Source: Duganella sp. Root1480D1 (GTDB taxonomy: Bacteria; Pseudomonadota; Gammaproteobacteria; Burkholderiales; Burkholderiaceae_D). Taken from it: a stretch of DNA of 32,389 nt. Location of the stretch: assembly GCF_001427305.1 (NCBI RefSeq), contig NZ_LMFZ01000020.1, positions 1 to 32,389 on the forward strand, given 5' to 3'. A model generated the notes under the pieces. That model made no database searches, was not told the origin of the DNA, and saw only the letters and a list, made by a program, of their open reading frames with translations. A program made the position numbers and the translations under genes. This document shows positions 9,341 to 17,570 of this stretch, one piece after another. Within the stretch, counting starts at the first letter, position 1. Every line of letters starts with the position of its first letter.

Positions 9341-10366
9341 TTATGCTCTGTTGTGCGTCGTCAGCAGCATGGCATCGCCATAGCTGAAGAAGCGGTATTC
9401 GTTTGCGATCGCGTGCTGGTAGGCGTGGCGGATCTCGGTAAAGCCCGCGAAGGCGCTGACCAGCATCAGCAGCGTCGATTTCGGCAGGTGGAAGTTGGTG
9501 ATCAGCCGGGTCACCGTCTTGAATTTGTACCCCGGGGTGATGAACAGGTTGGTGTCGCCGCTGCCGGCTTCCAGTCTGCCGCCCTGTGAGGCCGATTCCA
9601 GCGCGCGCAGCGAGGTCGTGCCCACTGCCACCACGTCACGACCGGCGGCGCGGGCTTCGCGCACGGCGTCCACGGTTTCCTGCGGCATGGTGTACCACTC
9701 GGTGTGCATCTTGTGTTCGGCCAGGTTCTCGGTGCGCACCGGCTGGAAGGTGCCGGCACCCACGTGCAGGGTCACGTAGGCGAACTTGACGCCTTTGTCC
9801 TTCAGCTTTTGCAGCAGCGCTTCGTCGAAGTGCAGGCCGGCAGTCGGCGCCGCCACGGCGCCGGGCACTTTGTTGAATACTGTCTGGTAGCGCGTTTCGT
9901 CCACTTCGCCCGGTGCGTGTTCGATGTAGGGCGGCAGCGGCAGGCGGCCGTATTGCTCGATCAGGTCGAACACGTCGGCATCGAAATGCAGGGTGTAGAA
10001 CTCGCCGGCGCGTTCGCCGACCGTGACGTCGAAGGCATCGGCCAGGCGGATCTTCACGCCGGGGCCGGGCGATTTCGAGGCGCGCACCTGGGCCAGCACG
10101 GTGCGGGTATCGAGCACCCGCTCAACCAGCGCTTCCACCTTGCCGCCACTGTCCTTCACGCCGAAGAAACGGGCCTTCAGCACCCGGGTATTGTTCATCA
10201 CCAGCAGGTCGCCGGCCTGGAGCTGGCCAAGGATGTCGGTGAACTGGCGGTCGTGCAGGATCTTGCCGTCCACATGCAGAAGGCGCGACGCGCTGCGGTC
10301 CGGCAGCGGGAACTGCGCGATGCGCTCTGGCGGCAGATGGAAATCGAAATCGGATAGCGAATACAT
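9341..10366 (-). CDS. queA: S-adenosylmethionine:tRNA ribosyltransferase-isomerase
   Basis: QueA (341 residues from the chosen start) transfers and isomerises the ribosyl part of S-adenosylmethionine onto preQ1-tRNA, giving epoxyqueuosine. Conserved stretches include [27 protein letters not shown] and [16 protein letters not shown]. The ATG at 10366 (MYSLSDFDF) matches the start of homologues. A TTG nine codons upstream also keeps the frame open but has its purine tract directly abutting it. No clear Shine-Dalgarno precedes the ATG. First gene of the queA-tgt-yajC-secDF cluster. Confidence 0.96.
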   Translation of the reverse strand: MYSLSDFDFHLPPERIAQFPLPDRSASRLLHVDGKILHDRQFTDILGQLQAGDLLVMNNTRVLKARFFGVKDSGGKVEALVERVLDTRTVLAQVRASKSPGPGVKIRLADAFDVTVGERAGEFYTLHFDADVFDLIEQYGRLPLPPYIEHAPGEVDETRYQTVFNKVPGAVAAPTAGLHFDEALLQKLKDKGVKFAYVTLHVGAGTFQPVRTENLAEHKMHTEWYTMPQETVDAVREARAAGRDVVAVGTTSLRALESASQGGRLEAGSGDTNLFITPGYKFKTVTRLITNFHLPKSTLLMLVSAFAGFTEIRHAYQHAIANEYRFFSYGDAMLLTTHNRA

Positions 10367-10399
10367 TGACGGACTAGTAAAACTGTTGGGCAACCCTCT

Positions 10400-10430
10400 A
10401 TTTTACGTCATTTGCCCAAATTTCACGCAA
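10400..10430 (-). promoter_or_regulatory. Candidate promoter of queA
   Basis: On the minus strand TTGCGT (plus 10425-10430) and TAAAAT (plus 10400-10405) are separated by 19 bases, slightly longer than ideal. Transcription would start near 10393, giving a leader of about 27 bases. The -35 element overlaps the end of the small membrane protein gene upstream. Confidence 0.4.
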
Positions 10431-10644
10431 AAATGCGGCCAATCAGCGGGGTGCGTCCGAATTGCGACTGGTTGCCGCCATATAGGCTGAATGAGGCCAG
10501 CCGGCGCGCAGCCTTGTTTGCCTCCAGCGACGGGCTGTCCGTGCCGCGCGTGATGTAGAAGTCCAATGCGGCGAGCGCACAGAAGGCGGCACCGGCAATC
10601 ACCACCGCGCCGTTCAGGCAGAGCAACCGCAGGTCAGCTTTCAT
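10423..10644 (-). CDS. Small hypothetical membrane or secreted protein (73 aa)
   Basis: This 73-residue open frame starts with ATG at 10644. A hydrophobic segment (about residues 8-30, LLCLNGAVVIAGAAFCALAAL) is followed by a polar tail rich in Arg, Ser and Gly. A weak GAAAGA sequence precedes the start. It is divergent from recG, with 37 bases between the start codons, and ends just inside the predicted queA promoter. The gap would otherwise be an unusually long non-coding stretch. No family is recognised. It may be a single-span inner-membrane protein or have an uncleaved signal anchor. Confidence 0.55.
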   Translation of the reverse strand: MKADLRLLCLNGAVVIAGAAFCALAALDFYITRGTDSPSLEANKAARRLASFSLYGGNQSQFGRTPLIGRIFA

Positions 10645-10681
10645 CGTCTTTCAGTTAGAATCCAAGCCTGGTGTTTATACC

Positions 10682-12763
10682 ATGCCCAACATGCCGGAAA
10701 AGAAGCCGCCCGCCAAAAATAAAAAACCAGCCGCCACCGCCGAGAGCAAGCTTGCCAAGCTGGGCCTGCGCACGGACATGGATCTGGTGCTGCACCTGCC
10801 CATGCGCTATGAGGATGAGACGGAAGTCCTGACGATCCGCGAAGCATGCATGCGCGGCGGCGAAGTATCGCAAGTGGAAGGCGTGGTCACCTCCAACGAA
10901 ATCGCCTACAAGCCGCGCCGCCAGCTGCTGGTGCACATCGCCGACGAGACGGGCGACATCCAGCTGCGCTTCATGAATTTCTACGGCAGCCAGGTCAAGC
11001 AGTTGGCCGAAGGCACCCGCGTGCGCGCGCGCGGCGAAGTGCGGCATGGCTTCTTTGGCGCCGAGATGGTGCACCCGGCCTACAAGATCGTGAACGAAGG
11101 CGCGCCGCTGCCGACTTCCCTCACGCCGGTCTACCCTTCCGGCGAAGGCTTGTCGCAACTGGTGCTGCGCCGCGCGATTGCCGACGCCATGAAGCGGGTG
11201 GACTGGACTGACACCCTGCCGCCGGAAATCATCAAGACCATGCGCCTGCATCCGCTCGAAAGCGCGGTGCGCACCTTGCATTACCCACCGGCGGAAGCCG
11301 ACGAGAACGCGCTGATCGACCGCACGCACCCGGCCTGGACCCGCGTGAAATTCGACGAACTGCTGGCGCAGCAACTCTCGCTGAAACGGGCGCAGCGCGC
11401 CCGCCGCGCCAAGGGTGCCGCAGTGCTGGGCAAGGCCGGTACGCTGTCGTCCGCCTTCGAAGCCTCGCTGCCGTTCAAGCTGACCAAAGCCCAGCAGCGC
11501 GTGCTGAAGGAAATCCGCGCCGATATCAAGCAGCCCTATCCCATGCAACGCCTGCTGCAGGGCGATGTCGGCAGCGGCAAGACCATCGTGGCCGCGCTGT
11601 CCGCCGCGCAAGCGATCGACAGCGGCTACCAGGCTGCCCTGATGGCGCCCACCGAGATCCTGGCCGACCAGCACTTCCGCAAGATCGCCGCCTGGCTGGA
11701 ACCGCTCGGCGTGAAGGTTGCCTGGCTGACCGGCAGCCTGAAAAAGAAAGAAAAGGAAGCCGCCTGCGCGCTGGTGGAATCCGGCGAAGCGCAACTGGTG
11801 ATCGGCACCCACGCCCTCATCCAGGACACGGTGCAGTTCGCCAAGCTCGGCCTGGTGATCGTAGACGAGCAGCACCGCTTCGGCGTCGGCCAGCGCCTGA
11901 CCTTGCGCAACAAAGGCAATGGCGACAACGTGCCGCACCAGTTGATGATGTCCGCTACGCCGATCCCGCGCACGCTGGCCATGACCTACTACGCCGACCT
12001 GGAAGTCTCGGTGATCGACGAGCTGCCGCCAGGCCGCACGCCGATCGTCACCGCCGTGGTCGACCAGAACCGCCGCGATGAAGTGATCGCCCGCGTGCAT
12101 GCCGCCGCGCTGGAAGGGCGCCAGGCATACTGGGTCTGCCCGCTGATCGAAGAATCGGAAGCGCTGCAACTGCAAACCGCGACCGAGACCCACGAGACGC
12201 TCGCGGCTGCCCTGCCCGACTTGCGCGTCGGCCTGGTGCACGGCCGCCTCAAGCCTGCCGAAAAAGCGGAAGTGATGGATGCATTTGCCGCCGGTGCAAT
12301 CCACGTCCTGGTCGCAACGACCGTGATCGAGGTTGGCGTCGACGTGCCGAATTCCTCGCTGATGGTGATTGAGCACGCGGAGCGTTTCGGACTGTCGCAG
12401 CTGCACCAGCTACGCGGACGCGTGGGCCGCGGTTCGGCCGCGTCGGTCTGCCTGCTGCTATATCAAAGCCCGCTCGGCCCCGTCGCCAAGCAACGCCTGA
12501 TGACGATGCGCGAAACCACTGACGGTTTCGAGATCGCCCGGCGCGACCTGGAGATCCGCGGCCCCGGCGAATTCCTGGGCTCGCGCCAGTCCGGCCAGGC
12601 CATGCTGCGTTTCGCCGACCTGGAAACGGACGGCTGGCTGGTCGACCAGGCGCGCGACCTGGCGCATGCCTTGCTGCACGAAGCCACGCCCGCCAACCAG
12701 GCTACTGTGGAAGCCCACCTGGAGCGCTGGCTGGGCGGCCGCGAAGAGTTCCTGAAGGTTTAA
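10682..12763 (+). CDS. recG: ATP-dependent DNA helicase RecG
   Basis: RecG (693 residues) remodels stalled replication forks and branched recombination intermediates by double-strand DNA translocation. The N-terminal wedge/OB domain covers about residues 20-200. Helicase domain 1 has Walker A GDVGSGKT (Lys300) and the DEQH box (395-398). MSATPIPRTL follows as motif III. Helicase domain 2 includes VATTVIEVGVDVPN and the LRGRVGRG arginine-finger motif. The C-terminal TRG region matches GFEIARRDLEIRGPGEFLGSRQSG. The ATG at 10682 lacks a clear ribosome-binding site, and a second ATG three codons later is equally possible. The N-terminal 15 residues are Lys/Pro/Ala-rich and not part of the fold. 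Confidence 0.97.
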   Translation: MPNMPEKKPPAKNKKPAATAESKLAKLGLRTDMDLVLHLPMRYEDETEVLTIREACMRGGEVSQVEGVVTSNEIAYKPRRQLLVHIADETGDIQLRFMNFYGSQVKQLAEGTRVRARGEVRHGFFGAEMVHPAYKIVNEGAPLPTSLTPVYPSGEGLSQLVLRRAIADAMKRVDWTDTLPPEIIKTMRLHPLESAVRTLHYPPAEADENALIDRTHPAWTRVKFDELLAQQLSLKRAQRARRAKGAAVLGKAGTLSSAFEASLPFKLTKAQQRVLKEIRADIKQPYPMQRLLQGDVGSGKTIVAALSAAQAIDSGYQAALMAPTEILADQHFRKIAAWLEPLGVKVAWLTGSLKKKEKEAACALVESGEAQLVIGTHALIQDTVQFAKLGLVIVDEQHRFGVGQRLTLRNKGNGDNVPHQLMMSATPIPRTLAMTYYADLEVSVIDELPPGRTPIVTAVVDQNRRDEVIARVHAAALEGRQAYWVCPLIEESEALQLQTATETHETLAAALPDLRVGLVHGRLKPAEKAEVMDAFAAGAIHVLVATTVIEVGVDVPNSSLMVIEHAERFGLSQLHQLRGRVGRGSAASVCLLLYQSPLGPVAKQRLMTMRETTDGFEIARRDLEIRGPGEFLGSRQSGQAMLRFADLETDGWLVDQARDLAHALLHEATPANQATVEAHLERWLGGREEFLKV

Positions 12764-12881
12764 CGCGCCGGCTGCTCGAAGATGCAGCCTACGTAAGCCT
12801 GTACGACAAGCTGCATGCGGTCGGAATGCAGCAAGCCAGCGCCAACAACACCGCAGCCGAAATATTCGTTTTAACCATTAT

Positions 12882-13367
12882 CTAGTTCCGGCTGGTTGGG
12901 GTTGCAACCAGCGACTCGACTTCCGCGGTCAAGGAAATGATGCGTGGAACGCCATTGACCAGCGCGATCTCGGCCTTCTGCTTGCTCAGCGACTCCATGC
13001 GCTCGCCCGGCAGCAGCACGACTTCTTTGGCGACGTCGCGCGCAGTAGCGCTGTGGCCATTGGCAGACAGCAACACCTCGCGCTTGCTGACTTCATATGT
13101 CGACTGGAGTTGTACTCTCCACAGCCCTTCCAGCATCGCTTTGTACTCGTCCACGCTCATGCGCGACAAGCCACCGCCCCTGCCCGGCATCGATACCATG
13201 ATCATCGCGTTCGGCGCGAAATTGGCCATCAGGCGGTCGGAATCGTGGCGCTGGACCGAAGTTTCAACATTTCCCATCACCGTCAGCACTTCCGCTTCGG
13301 TGAGCCGCTTGCTGTCGCAGGCAGCTAAGGCGGCAAAAGTTGTGATAACTATTGCAAGTTTTTTCAT
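12882..13367 (-). CDS. Lipoprotein with SnoaL/NTF2-like region
   Basis: This 161-residue protein has a type II (lipoprotein) signal peptide ending in the lipobox LAAC with lipidated Cys17. The next residue is Asp18, the +2 aspartate that in enterobacteria blocks Lol sorting and keeps lipoproteins in the inner membrane. The mature part (EVLTVMGNVETSVQRHD, ANFAPNAMI) resembles NTF2/SnoaL-like small alpha+beta folds; this is a weak assignment. It is transcribed divergently from the BlaI-type repressor. Its upstream region contains one of two matching palindromes, so it is probably a member of that regulon. No Shine-Dalgarno sequence precedes the ATG. Function unknown. Confidence 0.75.
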   Translation of the reverse strand: MKKLAIVITTFAALAACDSKRLTEAEVLTVMGNVETSVQRHDSDRLMANFAPNAMIMVSMPGRGGGLSRMSVDEYKAMLEGLWRVQLQSTYEVSKREVLLSANGHSATARDVAKEVVLLPGERMESLSKQKAEIALVNGVPRIISLTAEVESLVATPTSRN

Positions 13368-13382
13368 ATACGCAATGATACA

Positions 13383-13404
13383 TTATGTGACATATGTCGC
13401 ATAA
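13383..13404. promoter_or_regulatory. Operator 1: palindrome between the lipoprotein gene and blaI-like gene
   Basis: Two ten-base arms, TTATGTGACA and TGTCGCATAA, are separated by TA and pair at nine of ten positions. The core TGTCGCA is shared with operator 2. It overlaps a candidate -10 (CATAAT, minus strand 13382-13387) for the lipoprotein gene. Binding by the adjacent BlaI-type repressor is inferred from position and matching half-sites. Confidence 0.65.
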
Positions 13405-13409
13405 ACTCC

Positions 13410-13438
13410 TTGCCTTCGTGCGACACTTGTCGCACAAT
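13410..13438 (+). promoter_or_regulatory. Promoter of the blaI-m56/m23 operon with operator 2 in its spacer
   Basis: TTGCCT (13410-13415) and CACAAT (13433-13438) are separated by exactly 17 bases. Within that spacer is the perfect palindrome GTGCGACA-CT-TGTCGCAC (13418-13435), which also covers the start of the -10 element. A repressor bound there would block RNA polymerase directly. Its centre is 33 bp, about three helical turns, from operator 1. The repressor gene starts at 13466 with a strong AAGGAG site at 13454-13459. Confidence 0.65.
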
Positions 13439-13465
13439 GCCGTCATACGTCACAAGGAGCTCCCC

Positions 13466-13840
13466 ATGGCCATTCCATCCATTACAGAATTAACGCTGCT
13501 CAAGGCACTTTGGAAACAGCACCCGCTCAGCGCCCGCGAAACCCATGAACGCGTGGAGGAAGAACTGGCCTGGTCCTACTCCTCCACGCGCAAAACCCTG
13601 GAGCGTATGCTGGAGAAAGGCATGATCAGCTTGCATTCCGCCCATGGTATGAACGTATACGCGCCAGTACTCGAAAAGGTTGAAACGCTGGCTGCATTTG
13701 CCCACGATTTCAGCCACCGCGTGATGGAAATGAACGCGCCGCTGCCGGTGAATATGTTCACCGGCTCCAAACTGGTGAACCCGAACGAGCTGAAAGAGCT
13801 AGAACAGTTGCTGAGCGAATGGCCGGAAGACAAGGAGTAA
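13466..13840 (+). CDS. BlaI/MecI/CopY-type winged-helix repressor
   Basis: This 124-residue protein matches the BlaI family in length and layout. The winged helix (about residues 5-70) has the hallmark LKALWKQHPLSARE and SSTRKTLERMLEKG. A C-terminal dimerisation part (about 72-120) contains VNMFTGSKLV, in the area where staphylococcal BlaI/MecI is cleaved (Asn101-Phe102); here Asn96-Met97-Phe98 is the closest counterpart. The ATG at 13466 is chosen for the AAGGAG site seven bases upstream. In known systems this repressor is inactivated by an M56 membrane protease, and such a gene begins four bases after its stop. It probably represses its own operon and the divergent lipoprotein gene. Confidence 0.88.
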   Translation: MAIPSITELTLLKALWKQHPLSARETHERVEEELAWSYSSTRKTLERMLEKGMISLHSAHGMNVYAPVLEKVETLAAFAHDFSHRVMEMNAPLPVNMFTGSKLVNPNELKELEQLLSEWPEDKE

Positions 13841-13844
13841 GGCG

Positions 13845-15386
13845 ATGTTCGCATTAGTCTTCCTGCAAGCGAGCATTGCCAGCATGCTGGCCGGCGCCTG
13901 CACCTGGCTCATGCTGCGCAGTGCAGCGCGCGCCTGGCCCGGCCTTGTAGCGCGGCGCACACCCTGGCTGTTGGGTGTCGTTGCGATTGCAGCTACCCTT
14001 GCGCTTGGGCTGCTGCCTGGGACTGCCCGTCTGAGCATTGTTTCGGCCCTTGAACTGCCCGCCGTCCTGGCTCCGGCCGGCCAGGACGATGCCGCCCGCG
14101 CTGGCGCCGTCAGCAGCGCCATTGCCGAAGAGGACGCGGCATACGACGAGCATGGCGCCACGCCGATCGAACCGGCGCCAGCGCTGCTCTGGCTGGGCTA
14201 TTCCTGGCTTGCGCTCTACGGCACCGGCCTGGCCGTTGCGACAGCACGCTGGCTGCACGCCAGGCGCAGGCTGGACGCGCTGCTGTCAGTTTCGCAGCGG
14301 CTGGACCATTTCGACCTGGCCGCCCATCCCGGCTTCGCCAGCCTGCACCGCAAGCTGCCGGAGGTACGCGAAATCGATGCGCCAATTGCGCCCATGCTGG
14401 TTGGCCTGGCGTGCCCAGTCCTGCTGCTGCCGCGCCACCTGCGCGATTTCGATCCCGTCCAACAGCGGCTGGTGGTCGAACATGAACTGACCCATTTCGC
14501 CCGCCGTGATCCGCTGTGGATGCACGTCTGCATCCTGCTGCAGGCCATCCAATGGTTCAACCCCATGGTGGCCCGCCTGGGCCAGCGCATGGCATGGGCG
14601 CAGGAACTGGGTTGCGACCGCGCCGTGCTGCAAGGCCGTCCCGCCACCCAGCGCCGCGCCTATGCCGCCGCGCTGGTGGCGCAAATGCGCATGCAGGCCG
14701 CTCCCGGCTATGGCCACGCGCTTGCCTTCGGCGGCCGCGTGGTGGACGCTGTGGCCGCCCGCATCGGCATGATTCGTGACGGCGTCCCCGCAACGCCGCG
14801 CGCAGTTGCCGGCGCATTGGGCTGGGCAGCGCTGCCCGCGCTGCTTGCCGCCTGCGTCCTGCTGCAGCCAGCCCTGGCATGGCGCCTCGAGGCTCCGGCG
14901 CCCGCCCCGCTCGCTGCCGCTGCGCCGGCCAGCCTGCCACGCTGGCAAGCCCCGATGGAACGCCTGCGCGTCAGCGCCTTTTTCGGCATCCTGCACGCAC
15001 CAACCGGTCGCCTGCATGGGGGCATGGACTTCGCTGCCCGCACCGGCACGCCTATCGTCGCACCGGCGGACGGCATTGTCGTCTCCTCAACCAGCAACTA
15101 CCTGGGTGAGGACAAGTGGGGTGAGCTGGTCGCCATCGAACACGCCAATGGCCTGCGCTCGCTGTACGCCCATATGGACAAGCGCCTGGTCAGTGAAGGT
15201 GAGCGCGTCAGGGCCGGCCAGCAGATCGGCACGGCCGGCGCCAGCGGCAAAGCCACCGGTCCACACCTGCACATGGAAGTCAGCCGCAACGGCCACAACA
15301 TCGACCCGCAAGACTTGCTCGGCAACCTGGAAAGCAACGCCACCCGAACCGCGCTGCAACGCCTGAAAACCAGCCGCGCCTCTTAA
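13845..15386 (+). CDS. M56 (BlaR1-like) membrane protease fused to an M23/LytM endopeptidase domain
   Basis: This 513-residue protein has three N-terminal membrane segments (about 3-20, 40-60, 107-130). A cytoplasmic M56 protease domain follows, with zinc motif H213-E-L-T-H217 and Glu254 in QELGCD. A fourth segment lies at about 318-340. The periplasmic C-terminus (about 365-500) is a LytM/M23 domain with all expected zinc ligands: His391 and Asp395 in HGGMD, and His474 and His476 in HLH. In BlaR1/MecR1 this place is taken by a penicillin-binding sensor domain. By analogy the M23 part would bind or cut peptidoglycan and signal to the M56 part, which would cleave the repressor encoded just upstream. 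The four-base gap and AAGGAG inside the blaI-type stop region indicate coupled translation. Confidence 0.88.
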   Translation: MFALVFLQASIASMLAGACTWLMLRSAARAWPGLVARRTPWLLGVVAIAATLALGLLPGTARLSIVSALELPAVLAPAGQDDAARAGAVSSAIAEEDAAYDEHGATPIEPAPALLWLGYSWLALYGTGLAVATARWLHARRRLDALLSVSQRLDHFDLAAHPGFASLHRKLPEVREIDAPIAPMLVGLACPVLLLPRHLRDFDPVQQRLVVEHELTHFARRDPLWMHVCILLQAIQWFNPMVARLGQRMAWAQELGCDRAVLQGRPATQRRAYAAALVAQMRMQAAPGYGHALAFGGRVVDAVAARIGMIRDGVPATPRAVAGALGWAALPALLAACVLLQPALAWRLEAPAPAPLAAAAPASLPRWQAPMERLRVSAFFGILHAPTGRLHGGMDFAARTGTPIVAPADGIVVSSTSNYLGEDKWGELVAIEHANGLRSLYAHMDKRLVSEGERVRAGQQIGTAGASGKATGPHLHMEVSRNGHNIDPQDLLGNLESNATRTALQRLKTSRAS

Positions 15387-15416
15387 ATACACCTCCGCCC
15401 CTGGCCAGATGCCGCG

Positions 15417-15431
15417 CACTGCCCGGCAGTG
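15417..15431. repeat. Short perfect inverted repeat before the TonB receptor
   Basis: CACTGCC and GGCAGTG flank a single C in the 70-base gap upstream of the TonB-dependent receptor gene. There is no following T run. It may be a weak hairpin or a protein-binding site. It does not match the TGCGACA operator core upstream of the repressor gene. Confidence 0.3.
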
Positions 15432-15456
15432 GCGGCGTTCGCCCTGAGGAACCGCA

Positions 15457-17520
15457 ATGAAGAAGAGCATATTCATGCTGGCCGCCGCGCTGGCAGCCCA
15501 AGCCGCGCCTGCGCAGCCCGTCGTCGAGATCAAAGCAGCGCGCCTCGACCAGCGCAAGGAAGATACCGCCAGCACCGTCGTGCTGACACGCGAAGAGCTG
15601 GCGGCAAATGGCGACCGTACCGTTGCCGATGCGCTGCGCCGCCTGCCCGGCATCACCATCGGCGACAGCGCCGGCATCCGCATGCGCGGCCTGGGCAAGG
15701 GCTACACGCAAATACTGCTGAACGGCCAACCCGCTCCCAACGGCTTCTCGCTGGACAGCCTGCCGCCGGAAGTCATCGAGCGTGTCGAAGTGCTGCGCAC
15801 CGCTTCCGCTGTCCTGGGTACGCAAGGCATCGCCGGCACCATCAACATCGTGCTGCGCAAATCGGTCAGCCGCAACACGCAGGAAATGCAAATCGGGATG
15901 GACAGCCTGCATGCCGCCTGGTCGCCGCGCCTCAGCGCGCAATCCACCGGCAAGGCCGACAACTGGTCGCATAACGTCAGCGCCGTGCTGTCGCGCAGCA
16001 GCACGCCGGCCGACCGCACCATCACTGACAGCGGCCCCGGCATGCTGCGCACCATCCGCTCGCACGAGGACAACGCCGGCGAATCGCTCAACCTCAGCCC
16101 GCGCCTGAACTGGAGCACCGCCAATGGCGACAGCTTCGCGCTGCAAACCATCGCCACCGTGAACCGGCGCGACATCAACTACCGCTCGCAGGAGGAAGTG
16201 CAGCTCGGCCCATCCGGCGACTTTGCCGATGTGCGCAGCCGCTTCCGCATGCGCGGATATCTCCTGCGCGGCGAGCTGACATGGCAACGCCCGCTGGCCA
16301 ACGGCGCGCAATGGGAACTCAAGCTGGGCGGCAACACGGCGCCGCGCGATACCGACTTCGATTTTTCCGGCCTGCCGCTGGCCGGACCCGGCCCCACCGT
16401 GCGCCACGTCGACGGCGACATCCGCGAACACGGTTTCAATTACGGCGGCAAGTATTCCCATCCGCTTGGCAACGGCTACGCCCTGGTTGCGGGTTGGGAC
16501 GGTTCCGCCATCCAGCGCATGCAAACCCGCATCGAGCATGAATACAATCACGCCGGCGCGCTCAACTTCCTGCGCGACGACCGCTATGACGGCCGCATCG
16601 AGCGCCTGGCAGCCTTTGCGCAGGATGAATGGAAGCACGATGCCGACGCCTGGTCCGCCGGCCTGCGCTGGGAAACCATGCGCACCCAGGCCCACGGACG
16701 CAATACCGAAGCGGTGCGCCAGCGCAGCACTGTCGTCAGCCCCGTGCTCGAATGGATGCGCAAGCTGCCCGGCGACAGCCAGTTGCGCCTTGGCGCCAGC
16801 CGCAGTTACAAGTCGCCCAATATGCTCGACCTGATCCCGCGCCGCTTCACCTCGGACAATAACAACAGTCCGACCAATCCCGACACCCAGGGCAACCCCT
16901 CCCTGCGTCCCGAACTGGCCTGGGGCCTCGACGCCGGCATCGACTACTACTTCGCCAAGGACAACCTGCTCAGCGCCAGCATTTATATGCGCGACATCGA
17001 CAACGTGATCCTGCCGACGGTGTACCGCGATGGCGAGCGCTGGGTCAGCATGCCGGCCAACCATGGAGGAGCGCGCGTGCACGGGCTCACGCTGGAACTG
17101 CGCACGCCGCTCACAGCGGCGCTCTCGATACGTGCCAACGCCACCTTCAACCGCTCCCGCCTCGACCGCGTGCCCGGTCCCGACAACCGGCTTGCCGCGC
17201 AAACGCCACTGAGCGGCATCGCCGCCATCAGCTACCGGCGCACCGCGCTGACGCTGGACGCCGAGTTCTCCTACGAAGCCGGCGGCCCAAGCCGCGATTC
17301 CGCGACCTTCGTTTCAAGCGCGCCCTATCAGCGCAAGCTGGACCTGCGCGCCACCTGGAAACTGTCGCCGCACCAGGAGTTCCGGCTCGCCCTGTCCGAC
17401 GCATTGCACCCCGACCGCACCGGAACCGATCGCTACGAAGGCCCGGCCTGGCGCCAGACCAGCATCGGCACGCGCGGCGGCGCCACGTTGCGCCTCAACT
17501 ACAAGCGGAACATCAACTAG
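15457..17520 (+). CDS. TonB-dependent outer-membrane receptor
   Basis: This 687-residue protein has a signal peptide (about 1-19, ending APAQ) and a possible TonB box around VVEIKA. The plug domain (about 30-135) has typical motifs ALRRLPGITI, IRMRGLGKGYTQILLNG, PPEVIERVEVLR and GIAGTINIVL. A beta-barrel makes up the rest. TonB-dependent receptors import scarce ligands such as siderophores, cobalamin or glycans; no ligand can be assigned. GAGGAA lies upstream of the ATG at 15457. The C-terminus ends LNYKRNIN rather than in the usual aromatic residue. It lies between two M23 genes on the same strand, 70 bases after the M56/M23 gene, so shared control is likely but not shown. Confidence 0.9.
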   Translation: MKKSIFMLAAALAAQAAPAQPVVEIKAARLDQRKEDTASTVVLTREELAANGDRTVADALRRLPGITIGDSAGIRMRGLGKGYTQILLNGQPAPNGFSLDSLPPEVIERVEVLRTASAVLGTQGIAGTINIVLRKSVSRNTQEMQIGMDSLHAAWSPRLSAQSTGKADNWSHNVSAVLSRSSTPADRTITDSGPGMLRTIRSHEDNAGESLNLSPRLNWSTANGDSFALQTIATVNRRDINYRSQEEVQLGPSGDFADVRSRFRMRGYLLRGELTWQRPLANGAQWELKLGGNTAPRDTDFDFSGLPLAGPGPTVRHVDGDIREHGFNYGGKYSHPLGNGYALVAGWDGSAIQRMQTRIEHEYNHAGALNFLRDDRYDGRIERLAAFAQDEWKHDADAWSAGLRWETMRTQAHGRNTEAVRQRSTVVSPVLEWMRKLPGDSQLRLGASRSYKSPNMLDLIPRRFTSDNNNSPTNPDTQGNPSLRPELAWGLDAGIDYYFAKDNLLSASIYMRDIDNVILPTVYRDGERWVSMPANHGGARVHGLTLELRTPLTAALSIRANATFNRSRLDRVPGPDNRLAAQTPLSGIAAISYRRTALTLDAEFSYEAGGPSRDSATFVSSAPYQRKLDLRATWKLSPHQEFRLALSDALHPDRTGTDRYEGPAWRQTSIGTRGGATLRLNYKRNIN

Positions 17521-17570
17521 CAAAAGAAATATTGTCTGTTCCCTATGGATTTGCCAGAACGCATCTTATT

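Noticed and set aside
10655..12406. 583-codon minus-strand open frame
   Set aside because: Antisense to recG; composition is that of a codon-bias shadow.
12764..12881. Possible gene remnant or recG terminator in the gap after recG
   Set aside because: A short plus-strand frame ending TII can be read but matches no family I know. A stem of GCTGCAT/ATGCAGC (12810-12832) has a nine-base loop and no T run, so neither call is supported.
15280..17202. 640-codon minus-strand open frame
   Set aside because: Antisense to the TonB receptor gene, which has clear domains and a signal peptide.
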